A stretch of DNA of 5,681 nucleotides from Planctomycetota bacterium. Lineage in GTDB: Bacteria; Planctomycetota; UBA1135; GCA-002686595. Location: the NCBI GenBank assembly GCA_029212955.1, contig JARGOW010000277.1:1-5681 (forward strand). The letters are read 5' to 3'. The first letter of the stretch is position 1, and each line of letters begins with the position of its first letter. A program made the translations under genes and the position numbers. The notes beneath the pieces are model-generated. The model saw only the letters and a program-made list of their open reading frames with translations. It had not been told where the DNA came from and searched no databases. Positions 1-5,681 of the stretch are shown here, in pieces.

Positions 1-43
1 GGATGGCGGCGAAGATGAGGGATAGGGTTTTCAGGAGCTTCAT
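1..43 (-). CDS. 5' end of a minus-strand gene with signal-peptide-like start (partial)
   Basis: Reading leftwards from the ATG whose complement is at 41-43, 14 codons are visible before the edge: MKLLKTLSLIFAAI. A short lysine-containing start followed by an uninterrupted hydrophobic run is the classic beginning of a Sec signal peptide or an N-terminal membrane anchor, so the product is probably exported. The mature protein lies outside the window and its function cannot be named. No clear Shine-Dalgarno sequence precedes the ATG; the bases before it on this strand are pyrimidine-rich. The gene is divergent from the sigma factor gene at 293, and the 249 bases between them must hold promoters for both. 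It could be a chance frame, but the Lys-then-hydrophobic pattern makes a real gene start more likely. Confidence 0.55.
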   Translation of the reverse strand, partial: MKLLKTLSLIFAAI

Positions 44-60
44 GGCAGCTTGGGGAGGGA

Positions 61-98
61 GTTCCGGGGACAATCATGCATGCGCTGAATCCCGGAAC
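61..98. promoter_or_regulatory. Perfect 8-bp inverted repeat in the divergent intergenic region
   Basis: GTTCCGGG at 61-68 is mirrored exactly by CCCGGAAC at 91-98, with 22 bases between. Almost at the centre of the spacer is an 8-bp palindrome, CATGCATG, at 75-82. The element begins 18 bases upstream of the minus-strand start codon and lies about 195 bases upstream of the sigma gene. It could be an operator for a dimeric regulator or an RNA hairpin in the 5' leader of the minus-strand gene. Which of these, or neither, cannot be told from sequence alone. Confidence 0.35.
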
Positions 99-133
99 GG
101 ACTGCCAGGCAATTTCGAACTATTTCCCGGGTG

Positions 134-167
134 GGGCTGGGGGCGAATCCGCCGTGCAGCCCTTTTT
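134..167 (+). terminator. Intrinsic-terminator-like hairpin with T run, upstream of the sigma gene
   Basis: GGGCTG at 134-139 pairs perfectly with CAGCCC at 157-162. Inside, GGCG at 142-145 can pair with CGCC at 150-153 around the loop AATC. TTTTT follows directly at 163-167. A GC-rich stem plus immediate T run is the form of a plus-strand Rho-independent terminator. No plus-strand gene lies upstream to need one, so it may act as an attenuator in the sigma gene leader, stop antisense transcription, or be fortuitous. Confidence 0.4.
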
Positions 168-292
168 CCGGGGGGCGTGGGGTTCACCAACGCGCACCGG
201 ATTGGACTCGATCGGGGCACAATCCTCCCTTTGGGCCCCTCTTTTTGGGATCACGTTGTCGCTGCGCCCGCTACGTGTCAGAATCAGGGTCC

Positions 293-892
293 ATGAGCTC
301 TTCCTCACCCAGCGAAGGGGATTTCGATCCCCAGCCCCAGGTCACCCAATTGCTGGAGGCCATCGAATCCGGCGAGGACGGGGCCGCCAACGATCTGTTG
401 ATGCTGGTCTATGGGGAATTGCGCAATCTGGCTTCCTCACACATGCGGCGCGAACCTGCGGGCCACACGCTCCAGGCCACCGCGCTAGTGCATGAGGCTT
501 ACATTCGCCTGATCGGAGCACCCGGAACCCAGTGGGCCAGCCGCGGACACTTCTTCGGTGCGGCCGCCCAGGCCATGCGCCGCATTCTCGTGGAGCGCCA
601 CCGTCGGGTGAACTCCACCAAGCGCGGTGGAAGTCACAAGCGGGTGGATGCTGAGCATCTGGATGCCATCACCCTGCCCGGGGAAGAAAACCAAGCCTTG
701 GACCTGCTAGCCCTGGACGAAGCGCTCACCAAGCTCGAGGCCAAGGATCCGGATATGGCCCGCGTGGTCATGCTGCGCTTCTTCGCTGGTTTGAGCGTGG
801 AAGAGACGGCTCAGGCCATGGAGATTTCCCCGCGCACGGTCATGCGCGAGTGGTCCGTGGCGCGTGCTTGGTTGTTCGAACAGATAGCGTAG
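293..892 (+). CDS. ECF-like RNA polymerase sigma factor (Sigma70_ECF / TIGR02999 type)
   Basis: This 199-residue protein is an alternative sigma factor that would direct RNA polymerase core enzyme to a specific promoter set. After a short Ser-rich head, residues about 18-105 match sigma region 2: the run LRNLASSHMRRE, then LVHEAYIRL (residues 65-73) and FFGAAAQAMRRILVERHRR (87-105), which are characteristic of this group. Residues about 140-195 are region 4, with the helix-turn-helix around GLSVEETAQAMEISPRTV (166-183). The ATG at 293 is chosen because AGGG lies just upstream (286-289, short 3-base spacing) and because the in-frame extension back to 131 reads like translated non-coding DNA. 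A GTG at 275 is an alternative. Members of this group often sit beside Ser/Thr kinase or TPR genes; none is visible here, and no anti-sigma gene follows. The target regulon is unknown. Confidence 0.9.
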   Translation: MSSSSPSEGDFDPQPQVTQLLEAIESGEDGAANDLLMLVYGELRNLASSHMRREPAGHTLQATALVHEAYIRLIGAPGTQWASRGHFFGAAAQAMRRILVERHRRVNSTKRGGSHKRVDAEHLDAITLPGEENQALDLLALDEALTKLEAKDPDMARVVMLRFFAGLSVEETAQAMEISPRTVMREWSVARAWLFEQIA

Positions 893-917
893 GCCTTCCT
901 CAACCCCGGGAAATCAT

Positions 918-945
918 CCCATCCGAATAGGTGCGTTCGAATGGG
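918..945 (+). terminator. Strong imperfect hairpin after the sigma gene (possible terminator or operator)
   Basis: CCCATCCGAAT at 918-928 faces GTTCGAATGGG at 935-945 across the six-base loop AGGTGC. Ten of eleven positions pair, with one T-G type wobble and one C/A mismatch. It begins 25 bases after the sigma stop codon, where a terminator would be expected, but no T run follows on either strand. The half-sites CGAAT and GTTCG also resemble the arms of a Bacillus-type LexA box (CGAAC-N4-GTTCG), but with six central bases instead of four and 188 bases from recN. Terminator is the simpler reading. Confidence 0.4.
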
Positions 946-1132
946 CGCAAATGGGGGATTGCTTGCAGGTTCTTGGGGTCCTGCTGGGAGTGGATACCCC
1001 ATGTAGTGGGTTTGGTTCAAATGCCTTGCAGGCCTGCCAAAATTGCCCCCGTCGATGTAGGTGGGCTATTGGCGTCAAAGATTCGAAGTTTCTCGGCAAC
1101 CTCTTGCCTTGGGGCCAGTCCAGGTAGAGAAC

Positions 1133-1363
1133 ATGCTCATGCTGGTTGAATTGCACATCGAGGATTTGGCGCTGATCGAGCGGGCAACCCTGACTTTCGA
1201 GGACGGATTTGGAGTGATCACCGGGGCGACCGGGGCTGGAAAGAGCCTGCTGATCGACGCCCTGGGTTTGTTGCTCGGTCAACGCGCACGGACGGGATTG
1301 GTGCGCAAGGGCGCCAAGCGCGCCCTGGTCGAGGGCCGCTTCCTCGTGGACCCCGGCGGTTAA
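1133..1363 (+). CDS. recN: RecN N-terminal fragment (76 aa, Walker A)
   Basis: This is the piece of recN upstream of the premature TAA. Residues 4-20 match the RecN opening strand and helix (LVELHIEDLALIE). The nucleotide-binding P loop GATGAGKS is at residues 31-38, followed by the family-typical LLIDALGLLLGQRA (39-52). The P loop still fits GxxGxGKS, but E. coli RecN has GETGAGKS: the Glu is Ala here, a one-base GAG to GCG difference. On its own the fragment lacks the coiled coil, signature and Walker B, so it should not be an active ATPase. Confidence 0.5.
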   Translation: MLMLVELHIEDLALIERATLTFEDGFGVITGATGAGKSLLIDALGLLLGQRARTGLVRKGAKRALVEGRFLVDPGG

Positions 1364-1375
1364 GGCCACCAGGTC

Positions 1376-2881
1376 TTGGCATGGTTGCAGGATCACCTGC
1401 CCTCCGCACTGGAAGACTGGGAGGAGGAAGGCCGCGAGGGAACCCTGGAACTGATCCTGACCCGGTCTGTGGCCGCAGAAAAACGCAGCCAGGCCCATGT
1501 GAACCACCGGCCCGTGACCCAGAAAATGCAACGGGAACTGGCGGGCCTGTTGGTCGAAATCCACGGGCAAAACGACCAGCAACGGCTGTTTGACCCGGAG
1601 GAGCAACTGCGTCTCCTGGACACTTTCGGCGGCATGCACGACACCCTGCAGGGGTACCGGGAGCGGCGCGCGCGTTGGATCAAAAACGCGGAGCGCCTGG
1701 AGGGTTATGCCAGCCAGGAGGCTGAGCGCTTGCAGCGATTGGACCTGCTGCGCTTCCAGGTTTCGGAATTGCTCGAAGCCGGGGATGCGGTGCGCGACAA
1801 GGACGCCTTGCTGGCGGAGCGCGCCCGCTTGCGCCATGCAGGCGGTTTGGGTTTGGAACTCTCCGGGGTTTCCTTCGGCCTATTCGAAGCCGAAGGTTGC
1901 GCTCTCGATGAATTGCACAAGGCCACCAAAGTGCTGGAAGGTTGGGCCGCCAAGGTTCCCGACGTGGAGGAGCCCCTGCAAGCCCTGCACGGTGCCACCG
2001 CCTATCTGGAGGACACCAACAATCTGCTGGCTTCCCTGGTGGATGGGGTGGAATCCGATCCCCAACGACTCGATGAACTGGAAACCCAGCTGGTCGTCGT
2101 CGAGCACCTGGAGCGCAAGTATGGAACCGACGCGGCGGGCTTACTCGTGCGCATCGATGAGCTCCAGGGTGAATTGGACGAACTCCAAGCCCTGGAAGCG
2201 GGGGAAGACGCCCTGCAGGAGCAGGTGGTCAAGGACTTTGAATCCATGCAGCAATCCGCGTCGCGCCTGAGCAAGGGTCGTCGCAAGCTGGTCAAACGCC
2301 TGCAGAAGGAGGTCGAGAGCGCCCTCGAAAAGCTGGGCCTGGCGGGATCCAAGTTTTGCGTGGAGTGGGTGGAGGTGGAAGGCGCACCCGACGCGGAACT
2401 GGCCCACCTGCGGCGCATGTACGGACCCCAAGGGGCCGAGAAAATGGAGTTCCAGCTCTCCGCCAACCCCGGCGAGCCCGTGGCGCCCCTGCGCGCCGTG
2501 GCCTCCGGAGGCGAGATGGCGCGCATCATGCTGGCGCTGCGTGGCGCATTGGCGGTCCGACTATCCACGCCCACCCTGATCTTTGACGAGGTCGACACCG
2601 GCGTGGGCGGTCGGCTGGGACCCGAGGTGGCGGACCATCTGGCTCGCCTGGCCTCCCATCACCAGGTCCTGTGCGTGACCCACCTGCCTGCCATTGCAGC
2701 CCGGGCCGCCGGCCATCTCAAAGTGGAGAAAACTACCGAAAAGGGACGCACCCACACCCATGTGGTGGCGCTCTTCGGAAAGGGCCGCGAGATGGAGATT
2801 GCGGACATGATCGCCGGTGGAGGGGACCAAAAAACTGCCCTGGCAGAGGCCAGGAGGCTGCTCAGCGCGGCTCCCCACTGA
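1376..2881 (+). CDS. recN: RecN C-terminal fragment (about 501 aa, coiled coil, signature, Walker B)
   Basis: This is the open frame after the premature stop, counted from TTG 1376, the first start-like codon; AGG at 1371-1373 is too close to be a convincing ribosome site. EIHGQ at residues 61-65 marks the conserved segment before the coiled coil; the next residues are NDQQ where E. coli RecN has HAHQ. Residues about 80-340 are rich in Glu, Leu, Arg and Gln, as expected for the coiled-coil arms. The ABC signature SGGEMARIMLALR is at 377-389, Walker B LIFDEVDTGVGG at 401-412, and the family-specific CVTHLPAIAARA at 433-444. Without the Walker A piece it could not bind ATP normally. It ends at TGA 2879-2881. 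Confidence 0.5.
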   Translation: MAWLQDHLPSALEDWEEEGREGTLELILTRSVAAEKRSQAHVNHRPVTQKMQRELAGLLVEIHGQNDQQRLFDPEEQLRLLDTFGGMHDTLQGYRERRARWIKNAERLEGYASQEAERLQRLDLLRFQVSELLEAGDAVRDKDALLAERARLRHAGGLGLELSGVSFGLFEAEGCALDELHKATKVLEGWAAKVPDVEEPLQALHGATAYLEDTNNLLASLVDGVESDPQRLDELETQLVVVEHLERKYGTDAAGLLVRIDELQGELDELQALEAGEDALQEQVVKDFESMQQSASRLSKGRRKLVKRLQKEVESALEKLGLAGSKFCVEWVEVEGAPDAELAHLRRMYGPQGAEKMEFQLSANPGEPVAPLRAVASGGEMARIMLALRGALAVRLSTPTLIFDEVDTGVGGRLGPEVADHLARLASHHQVLCVTHLPAIAARAAGHLKVEKTTEKGRTHTHVVALFGKGREMEIADMIAGGGDQKTALAEARRLLSAAPH

Positions 2882-2883
2882 TC

Positions 2884-2904
2884 GGGACGGCCAAACCGTG
2901 TCCC
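2884..2904 (+). terminator. Short hairpin just after the recN stop (weak terminator candidate)
   Basis: Three bases after the recN stop, GGG-ACGG at 2884-2890 can pair with CCGT at 2896-2899 and CCC at 2902-2904. The loop is CCAAA and two bases (GT) bulge on the 3' side. The position suits a terminator, but AAGTCG follows instead of a T run, so intrinsic termination is doubtful. The rest of the 148-base gap to manA shows no other clear signal. Confidence 0.25.
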
Positions 2905-3029
2905 AAGTCGCCGCACCCCGGGCGGTCCCCGTTTCGATATCGATTACCGATGCGAGAAGGGTTTCGTTCTCCATAGGCGCGGCCCCCAACGTAGGGTAGG
3001 CTTCCCCCCCGGCCCGGCCGGATCCTCAT

Positions 3030-4025
3030 ATGGTGCTCCATGAACCCCTTCTGCTCAGTCCCCGACCGAAAGCTACGGTTTGGGGTGGTGATGCCCTCTC
3101 GAAATGCCTCGATCAAGATCTAGGTGGCGAGGGGCCCGTGGGCGAAGTTTGGACGCTGGTGGACCGGGAGGAGGGCAGCACCGAGGTGGCCCGTGGCGAG
3201 TACGCCGGCCGCCGTTTGCGTGGATTGATGCTCAGCGAGCGAACCGCGCTGCTGGGACGCAGCAAGGTGACCCCTGAGGAGACCTTCCCCGTGCTGCTCA
3301 AGCTAATCGATGCAAGCCAGGACCTCTCCGTGCAGGTTCACCCCGATCGACAGCGGGCCAAGCTGGTGGGGGATGGAGCCGAGCCCAAGGATGAATTCTG
3401 GTACATCCTGGACGCCAAAAAGGATGCGCGCATCTACCTGGGGCTCAAGCCCGGCACCGATGTGTCCGGTTTCGCCTCCAAGGCCAACACCCCGAGCGTG
3501 GTGGACAGCCTGAACGAATTCCCCGTGCGTCGGGGCGATTGCGTTTGGGTTCCCGCAGGAACCGTGCACTCCATCGGCGCCGGGATCACCCTGGTCGAAG
3601 TCCAACAGAACTCCGACACCACCTTCCGCATTTACGATTGGGGTCGTATGGGAATGGATGGGGAGCCGCGCACCTGCCAGCTGGAAAAGGCCCTGCAGGT
3701 CATCGACTACGAATCAGCGGTTCAGGGGCCCTTCCGGCCGGAACCGATGGATTCGGGGGTGAACCAGCGCAGTCTTTTGATCGAAACCGACGAATTTGCC
3801 GTGGAACACCTATCGGTGCACGAGCCTTTGGAGCACGATACCGCCGGACGTGCCTGGGCCTACATTGTGCTCCAGGGCAACGTCCGACTTTCCGTGGATG
3901 AGGTCGAAGGCGACTGGCACCTGCACCGCGGAGAAACCTGGCTCATGCCCGCAAGCTTGGGCTCCTACCGTTTTCACTCGCCGGATGGCGAGGTCCAGGT
4001 CCTTCGCGTCGAAGCGAAGGCCTAA
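3030..4025 (+). CDS. manA: Mannose-6-phosphate isomerase, type I (ManA)
   Basis: This 331-residue cytoplasmic zinc enzyme interconverts mannose 6-phosphate and fructose 6-phosphate, feeding mannose into glycolysis or supplying mannose for GDP-mannose, glycans and exopolysaccharide. The cupin fold opens with the typical LLLSPRPKATVWGGDAL (residues 7-23). The metal site is visible: SVQVHPD supplies Gln102 and His104, PKDEFWYI supplies Glu122, and GTVHSIG supplies His180. NSDTTFRIYDWGR (194-206) contains Arg200, the expected active-site arginine. Length fits the short Bacillus-type enzymes rather than the roughly 390-residue E. coli one. The metal-ligand and Arg assignments come from family knowledge matched to motifs. 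The start ATG has only a weak GGA at 3020-3022. The next gene follows after 33 bases with no terminator, so co-transcription is likely. Confidence 0.93.
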   Translation: MVLHEPLLLSPRPKATVWGGDALSKCLDQDLGGEGPVGEVWTLVDREEGSTEVARGEYAGRRLRGLMLSERTALLGRSKVTPEETFPVLLKLIDASQDLSVQVHPDRQRAKLVGDGAEPKDEFWYILDAKKDARIYLGLKPGTDVSGFASKANTPSVVDSLNEFPVRRGDCVWVPAGTVHSIGAGITLVEVQQNSDTTFRIYDWGRMGMDGEPRTCQLEKALQVIDYESAVQGPFRPEPMDSGVNQRSLLIETDEFAVEHLSVHEPLEHDTAGRAWAYIVLQGNVRLSVDEVEGDWHLHRGETWLMPASLGSYRFHSPDGEVQVLRVEAKA

Positions 4026-4058
4026 CAACTCAAAACCCCCCTGGGCGCCACGCAGTCG

Positions 4059-5219
4059 ATGCGCCGCCCCCGAAGAGATATGGCTCAGAGACGACGCCGT
4101 TCCCGCGGCAAAAAGCCCGCTCCCCATTCCGTCACGAAAAAGCGCCTGCCGGCACGTTCCTCCACCGCGAGGGATGAGAAAAGGGACTTGGATAGCATTC
4201 GCTTGAACAAGTTCCTGGCCGACAACGGGGTCGCATCCCGGCGCGCCTGCGATGAACTCATCGCAGCTGGCAAGGTCATGGTCGACGGTGAACCCGTGAC
4301 CGAATTGGGTTCCCGCGTGCGTCCCGCCCACCAGATCGTGGAGATCGACGGAGTGACCCTGCGGCCGGAAGGCCATGCGCGCAACTACTACCTTCTCAAC
4401 AAACCTTCGGGCGTGGTGTGTACCAGCGAGGTGCGCGAAATGCGTCCCAAGGCCGTGGACATGATCACCGACCCGAATAAGGGTCGCATCTATACCGTCG
4501 GCCGTTTGGACGAGGACTCCACGGGTTTGATCCTGCTCACCAACGACGGCGAGTTCGCCCAGCGCATCGCGCACCCGCGCCACGGCGTGACGAAAACCTA
4601 TTCGGTTCGCGTGCAGGGCAAAATCTCGGAAGAGGCCGTTCAGAAAGTGCGCCACGGTGTGCACCTTTCCGAAGGCCGCACCGCCGGTGCACGCGTGGTC
4701 GTCATGCGCCGCACCATGGCCAACTCGATCCTGGAGGTCACCCTGCGCGAGGGCAAGAACCGCGAGGTTCGACGCACATTCGCCCGCGTGGGCCACAAGG
4801 TCGTTTCCCTCAAGCGGATCCGTATCGGCCCGCTCACGGACCGCGGCATCAAAACGGGCAAGTGGCGCGCACTTTCCCGTGACGAGGTCGAAGCCCTGCT
4901 GCTCGACGGCGCCGGTCGCCCGACCACCGGGCCCGTGCACCCTTCCTTCGAAATCGATCGCGAATACCCTGAAGAACGCCAACCGCGCAAGGACCGGGAC
5001 CGTTCCCTGGAGCACCGCGAATCCGACCAACCCGTGGACACGGGTTATGGCACCATTCGCAAGCCCCGGCGCAGCGGCGGTTCCTCCTCCCGTGGGTCCA
5101 GCGGCTCCTCCCGCGGATCCGGAGGGTCCCGGACCCGGGGCGGATCCAGTCGTGGATCGGCCCGTGGTGGTGGTGGGGCGCGCACCCGCGGCGGCGCCCG
5201 TCGCAGGAGTTCCCGATGA
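4059..5219 (+). CDS. rluB: RluB/RsuA-family rRNA pseudouridine synthase with basic, Gly/Ser/Arg-rich tail
   Basis: This 386-residue protein should convert a specific uridine to pseudouridine in rRNA; RluB modifies 23S rRNA helix 89 near the peptidyl-transferase centre. Residues 1-45 are a basic, probably disordered head. An S4 RNA-binding domain follows at about 46-105 (RLNKFLADNGVASRRACDEL). The catalytic domain spans about 108-285, with the motif GRLDEDSTGLILLTNDGE (149-165 region) giving nucleophile Asp151, then KTY (179-181) and REGKNREVRR (230-239). GVHLSEGRTAGAR resembles RluB more than RsuA, but RluF or RsuA is not excluded. From about residue 338 a low-complexity tail makes the protein about 95 residues longer than E. 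coli RluB (291). The start is uncertain: ATG 4059 has no Shine-Dalgarno, and ATG 4080 (MAQRRRR) has GAAGAG only two bases away. The stop overlaps the next start. Confidence 0.9.
   Translation: MRRPRRDMAQRRRRSRGKKPAPHSVTKKRLPARSSTARDEKRDLDSIRLNKFLADNGVASRRACDELIAAGKVMVDGEPVTELGSRVRPAHQIVEIDGVTLRPEGHARNYYLLNKPSGVVCTSEVREMRPKAVDMITDPNKGRIYTVGRLDEDSTGLILLTNDGEFAQRIAHPRHGVTKTYSVRVQGKISEEAVQKVRHGVHLSEGRTAGARVVVMRRTMANSILEVTLREGKNREVRRTFARVGHKVVSLKRIRIGPLTDRGIKTGKWRALSRDEVEALLLDGAGRPTTGPVHPSFEIDREYPEERQPRKDRDRSLEHRESDQPVDTGYGTIRKPRRSGGSSSRGSSGSSRGSGGSRTRGGSSRGSARGGGGARTRGGARRRSSR
5073..5216 (+). repeat. Low-complexity coding repeat for the Gly/Ser/Arg tail of the pseudouridine synthase
   Basis: Codons 339-386 of the synthase gene use almost only Gly, Ser, Arg, Ala and Thr. 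SRGS-type units recur three times and RTRGG occurs twice. In DNA the region is built of related blocks such as CGGCTCCTCCCG and CGCGGATCC. Such RG-rich tails commonly bind RNA non-specifically and vary fast in length. The reading frame stays open to the stop, so the repeats look like part of the protein. Confidence 0.6.
5205..5209 (+). promoter_or_regulatory. Ribosome binding site of the M16 peptidase gene
   Basis: AGGAG lies six bases before the ATG at 5216, the clearest Shine-Dalgarno sequence in the window. It sits inside the last codons of the upstream synthase gene and fixes the peptidase start within the ATGA overlap. Confidence 0.7.
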
Positions 5220-5681
5220 GCGTTTTTGAATCCACTCCGGTGGAAGCGGCTGGCGCGATCGTGCACGACACGCGCTTGGCCAATGGACTGCGCCTGCTCG
5301 TCCTGGAGCGCCACACCGATCCCGTGGTAGCCAGCATGTGTTGGTATAAGGTGGGCTCCAAGAGCGAGCACACCGACGAAGCCGGCATGAGCCACTTCCT
5401 CGAACACATGATGTTCAAGGGCACCCACAAGTTCGGCAAGGGTATGGTGGACCGGGAGATCACCCGATTGGGTGGCTCCAACAACGCGTACACCTCCTAC
5501 GACTTCACGGCGTACTGGTTCGAGTTGGCCAGCGATCGCTGGGAGCGCGCCCTCGATCTGGAAGCGGATCGCATGCAAAACCTGCTCTTGGATCCCGAGG
5601 AATTCGAATCGGAAAAAGCTGTGGTGCTCGAAGAATTGTCCATGGGGTTGGACGATCCCTGGCGCCGTCTCTCCCAGGAGA
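5216..5681 (+). CDS. M16-family zinc metallopeptidase, N-terminal part (runs off the right edge)
   Basis: The first 155 residues are visible. M16 peptidases (pitrilysin, mitochondrial processing peptidase and relatives) are zinc enzymes that cleave peptides inside a clam-shell chamber. The inverted zinc motif HFLEH is at residues 60-64 (His60, catalytic Glu63, His64) in the typical context AGMSHFLEHMMFKGT. The third ligand is probably Glu140 in EKAVVLEEL, 76 residues after His64, as in known members. LGGSNNAYTSYDFTAYW (85-101) is also characteristic. The motifs are intact, so it should be an active subunit. No signal peptide is seen at the N terminus, suggesting a cytoplasmic enzyme or an unusual export route. 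Its ATG overlaps the synthase TGA (ATGA) and has a good ribosome site, indicating translational coupling. Substrate unknown. Confidence 0.93.
   Translation, partial: MSVFESTPVEAAGAIVHDTRLANGLRLLVLERHTDPVVASMCWYKVGSKSEHTDEAGMSHFLEHMMFKGTHKFGKGMVDREITRLGGSNNAYTSYDFTAYWFELASDRWERALDLEADRMQNLLLDPEEFESEKAVVLEELSMGLDDPWRRLSQE

Larger units (their letters stand above)
1133..2881 (+). pseudogene. recN: DNA repair ATPase RecN, interrupted by an in-frame TAA
   Basis: RecN is an SMC-like cytoplasmic ATPase that binds DNA ends and promotes recombinational repair of double-strand breaks, usually as part of the SOS response. Read through the stop, this locus gives 581 amino acids plus the stop position, comparable with about 553 in E. 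coli. It has all family landmarks in order: N-terminal Walker A, a long central charged coiled-coil region, then the ABC signature and Walker B. The TAA at 1361-1363 falls after residue 76, and the same reading frame resumes immediately as GHQVLAWLQDHLP, so a single base substitution explains it; no frameshift is needed. The rest shows no decay. Start: ATG 1133 has AGG at 1122-1124 at good spacing; ATG 1139 aligns better with the E. coli N terminus (MLVEL against MLAQL). TAA is not a known recoding codon in bacteria, so this is a nonsense mutation or a sequence error. Confidence 0.85.

Noticed and set aside
199..225. Six-base inverted repeat GGATTG / CAATCC upstream of the sigma gene
   Set aside because: Short arms with a 15-base unpaired spacer and no T run or matching partner element; too weak to call.
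256..284. TTGTCG and CAGAAT with 17-base spacing, a possible sigma-70 promoter giving a leaderless sigma transcript
   Set aside because: Only four of six matches at each box; such a pair is expected by chance in a region of this length.
973..1000. Six-base inverted repeat TGGGGT / ACCCCA between the sigma gene and recN
   Set aside because: Short stem with a long loop and no T run; likely chance.
1008..1030. GGTTCAAATGCC resembles a tRNA T-arm
   Set aside because: The flanking bases do not form the T stem, and no acceptor or anticodon stem can be built around it.
1361..1363. TAA in recN as a recoded sense codon
   Set aside because: Known bacterial recoding uses TGA or TAG, and manA in this window ends in TAA in the normal way.
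914..1837. Minus-strand open frame of 307 codons opposite recN
   Set aside because: It is the antisense shadow of recN coding sequence and has no recognisable motif.
3810..5030. Long open frame of 406 codons on the minus strand opposite manA and the pseudouridine synthase
   Set aside because: It runs antisense to two genes with clear family motifs, and its translation shows no recognisable domain; long antisense frames are common in GC-rich DNA.

Overview
The window is a compact, GC-rich stretch of bacterial chromosome holding mostly housekeeping genes, five of them on the plus strand. The best clue to the organism is the sigma factor at 293-892. It belongs to the ECF-like group (Pfam Sigma70_ECF, TIGR02999 type) that is expanded in Planctomycetota and also occurs in Acidobacteriota and related soil or marine phyla. 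A planctomycete-like bacterium is my best guess, but this is inference from one family plus base composition. The standard genetic code fits: TAA, TAG and TGA all end genes here.

Layout, left to right. Positions 1-43 hold the first 14 codons of a minus-strand gene whose product starts like a signal peptide. Positions 44-292 are a divergent intergenic region. It carries a perfect 8-bp inverted repeat (61-98) and, oddly, an intrinsic-terminator-like hairpin with a T run (134-167) upstream of the sigma gene. The sigma gene is followed by a strong imperfect hairpin (918-945) and about 190 more non-coding bases. Positions 1133-2881 encode a near-complete RecN DNA-repair ATPase that is broken by one in-frame TAA at 1361-1363. 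After a 148-base gap come a type I mannose-6-phosphate isomerase (manA, 3030-4025), an RluB/RsuA-type rRNA pseudouridine synthase with a Gly/Ser/Arg-rich tail (4059-5219), and the N-terminal part of an M16 zinc peptidase (5216 to the edge). The peptidase start overlaps the synthase stop by four bases (ATGA).

The manA, rluB-like and M16 genes are close enough to be co-transcribed, with gaps of 33 and -4 bases. Their products (sugar-phosphate metabolism, ribosome maturation, proteolysis) do not form one obvious pathway, so this looks like an ordinary housekeeping operon. I see no mobile element, CRISPR array, tRNA or rRNA. The most notable observation is the recN interruption: either a real recent loss or a sequence error. 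I do not see a novel multi-gene system here.
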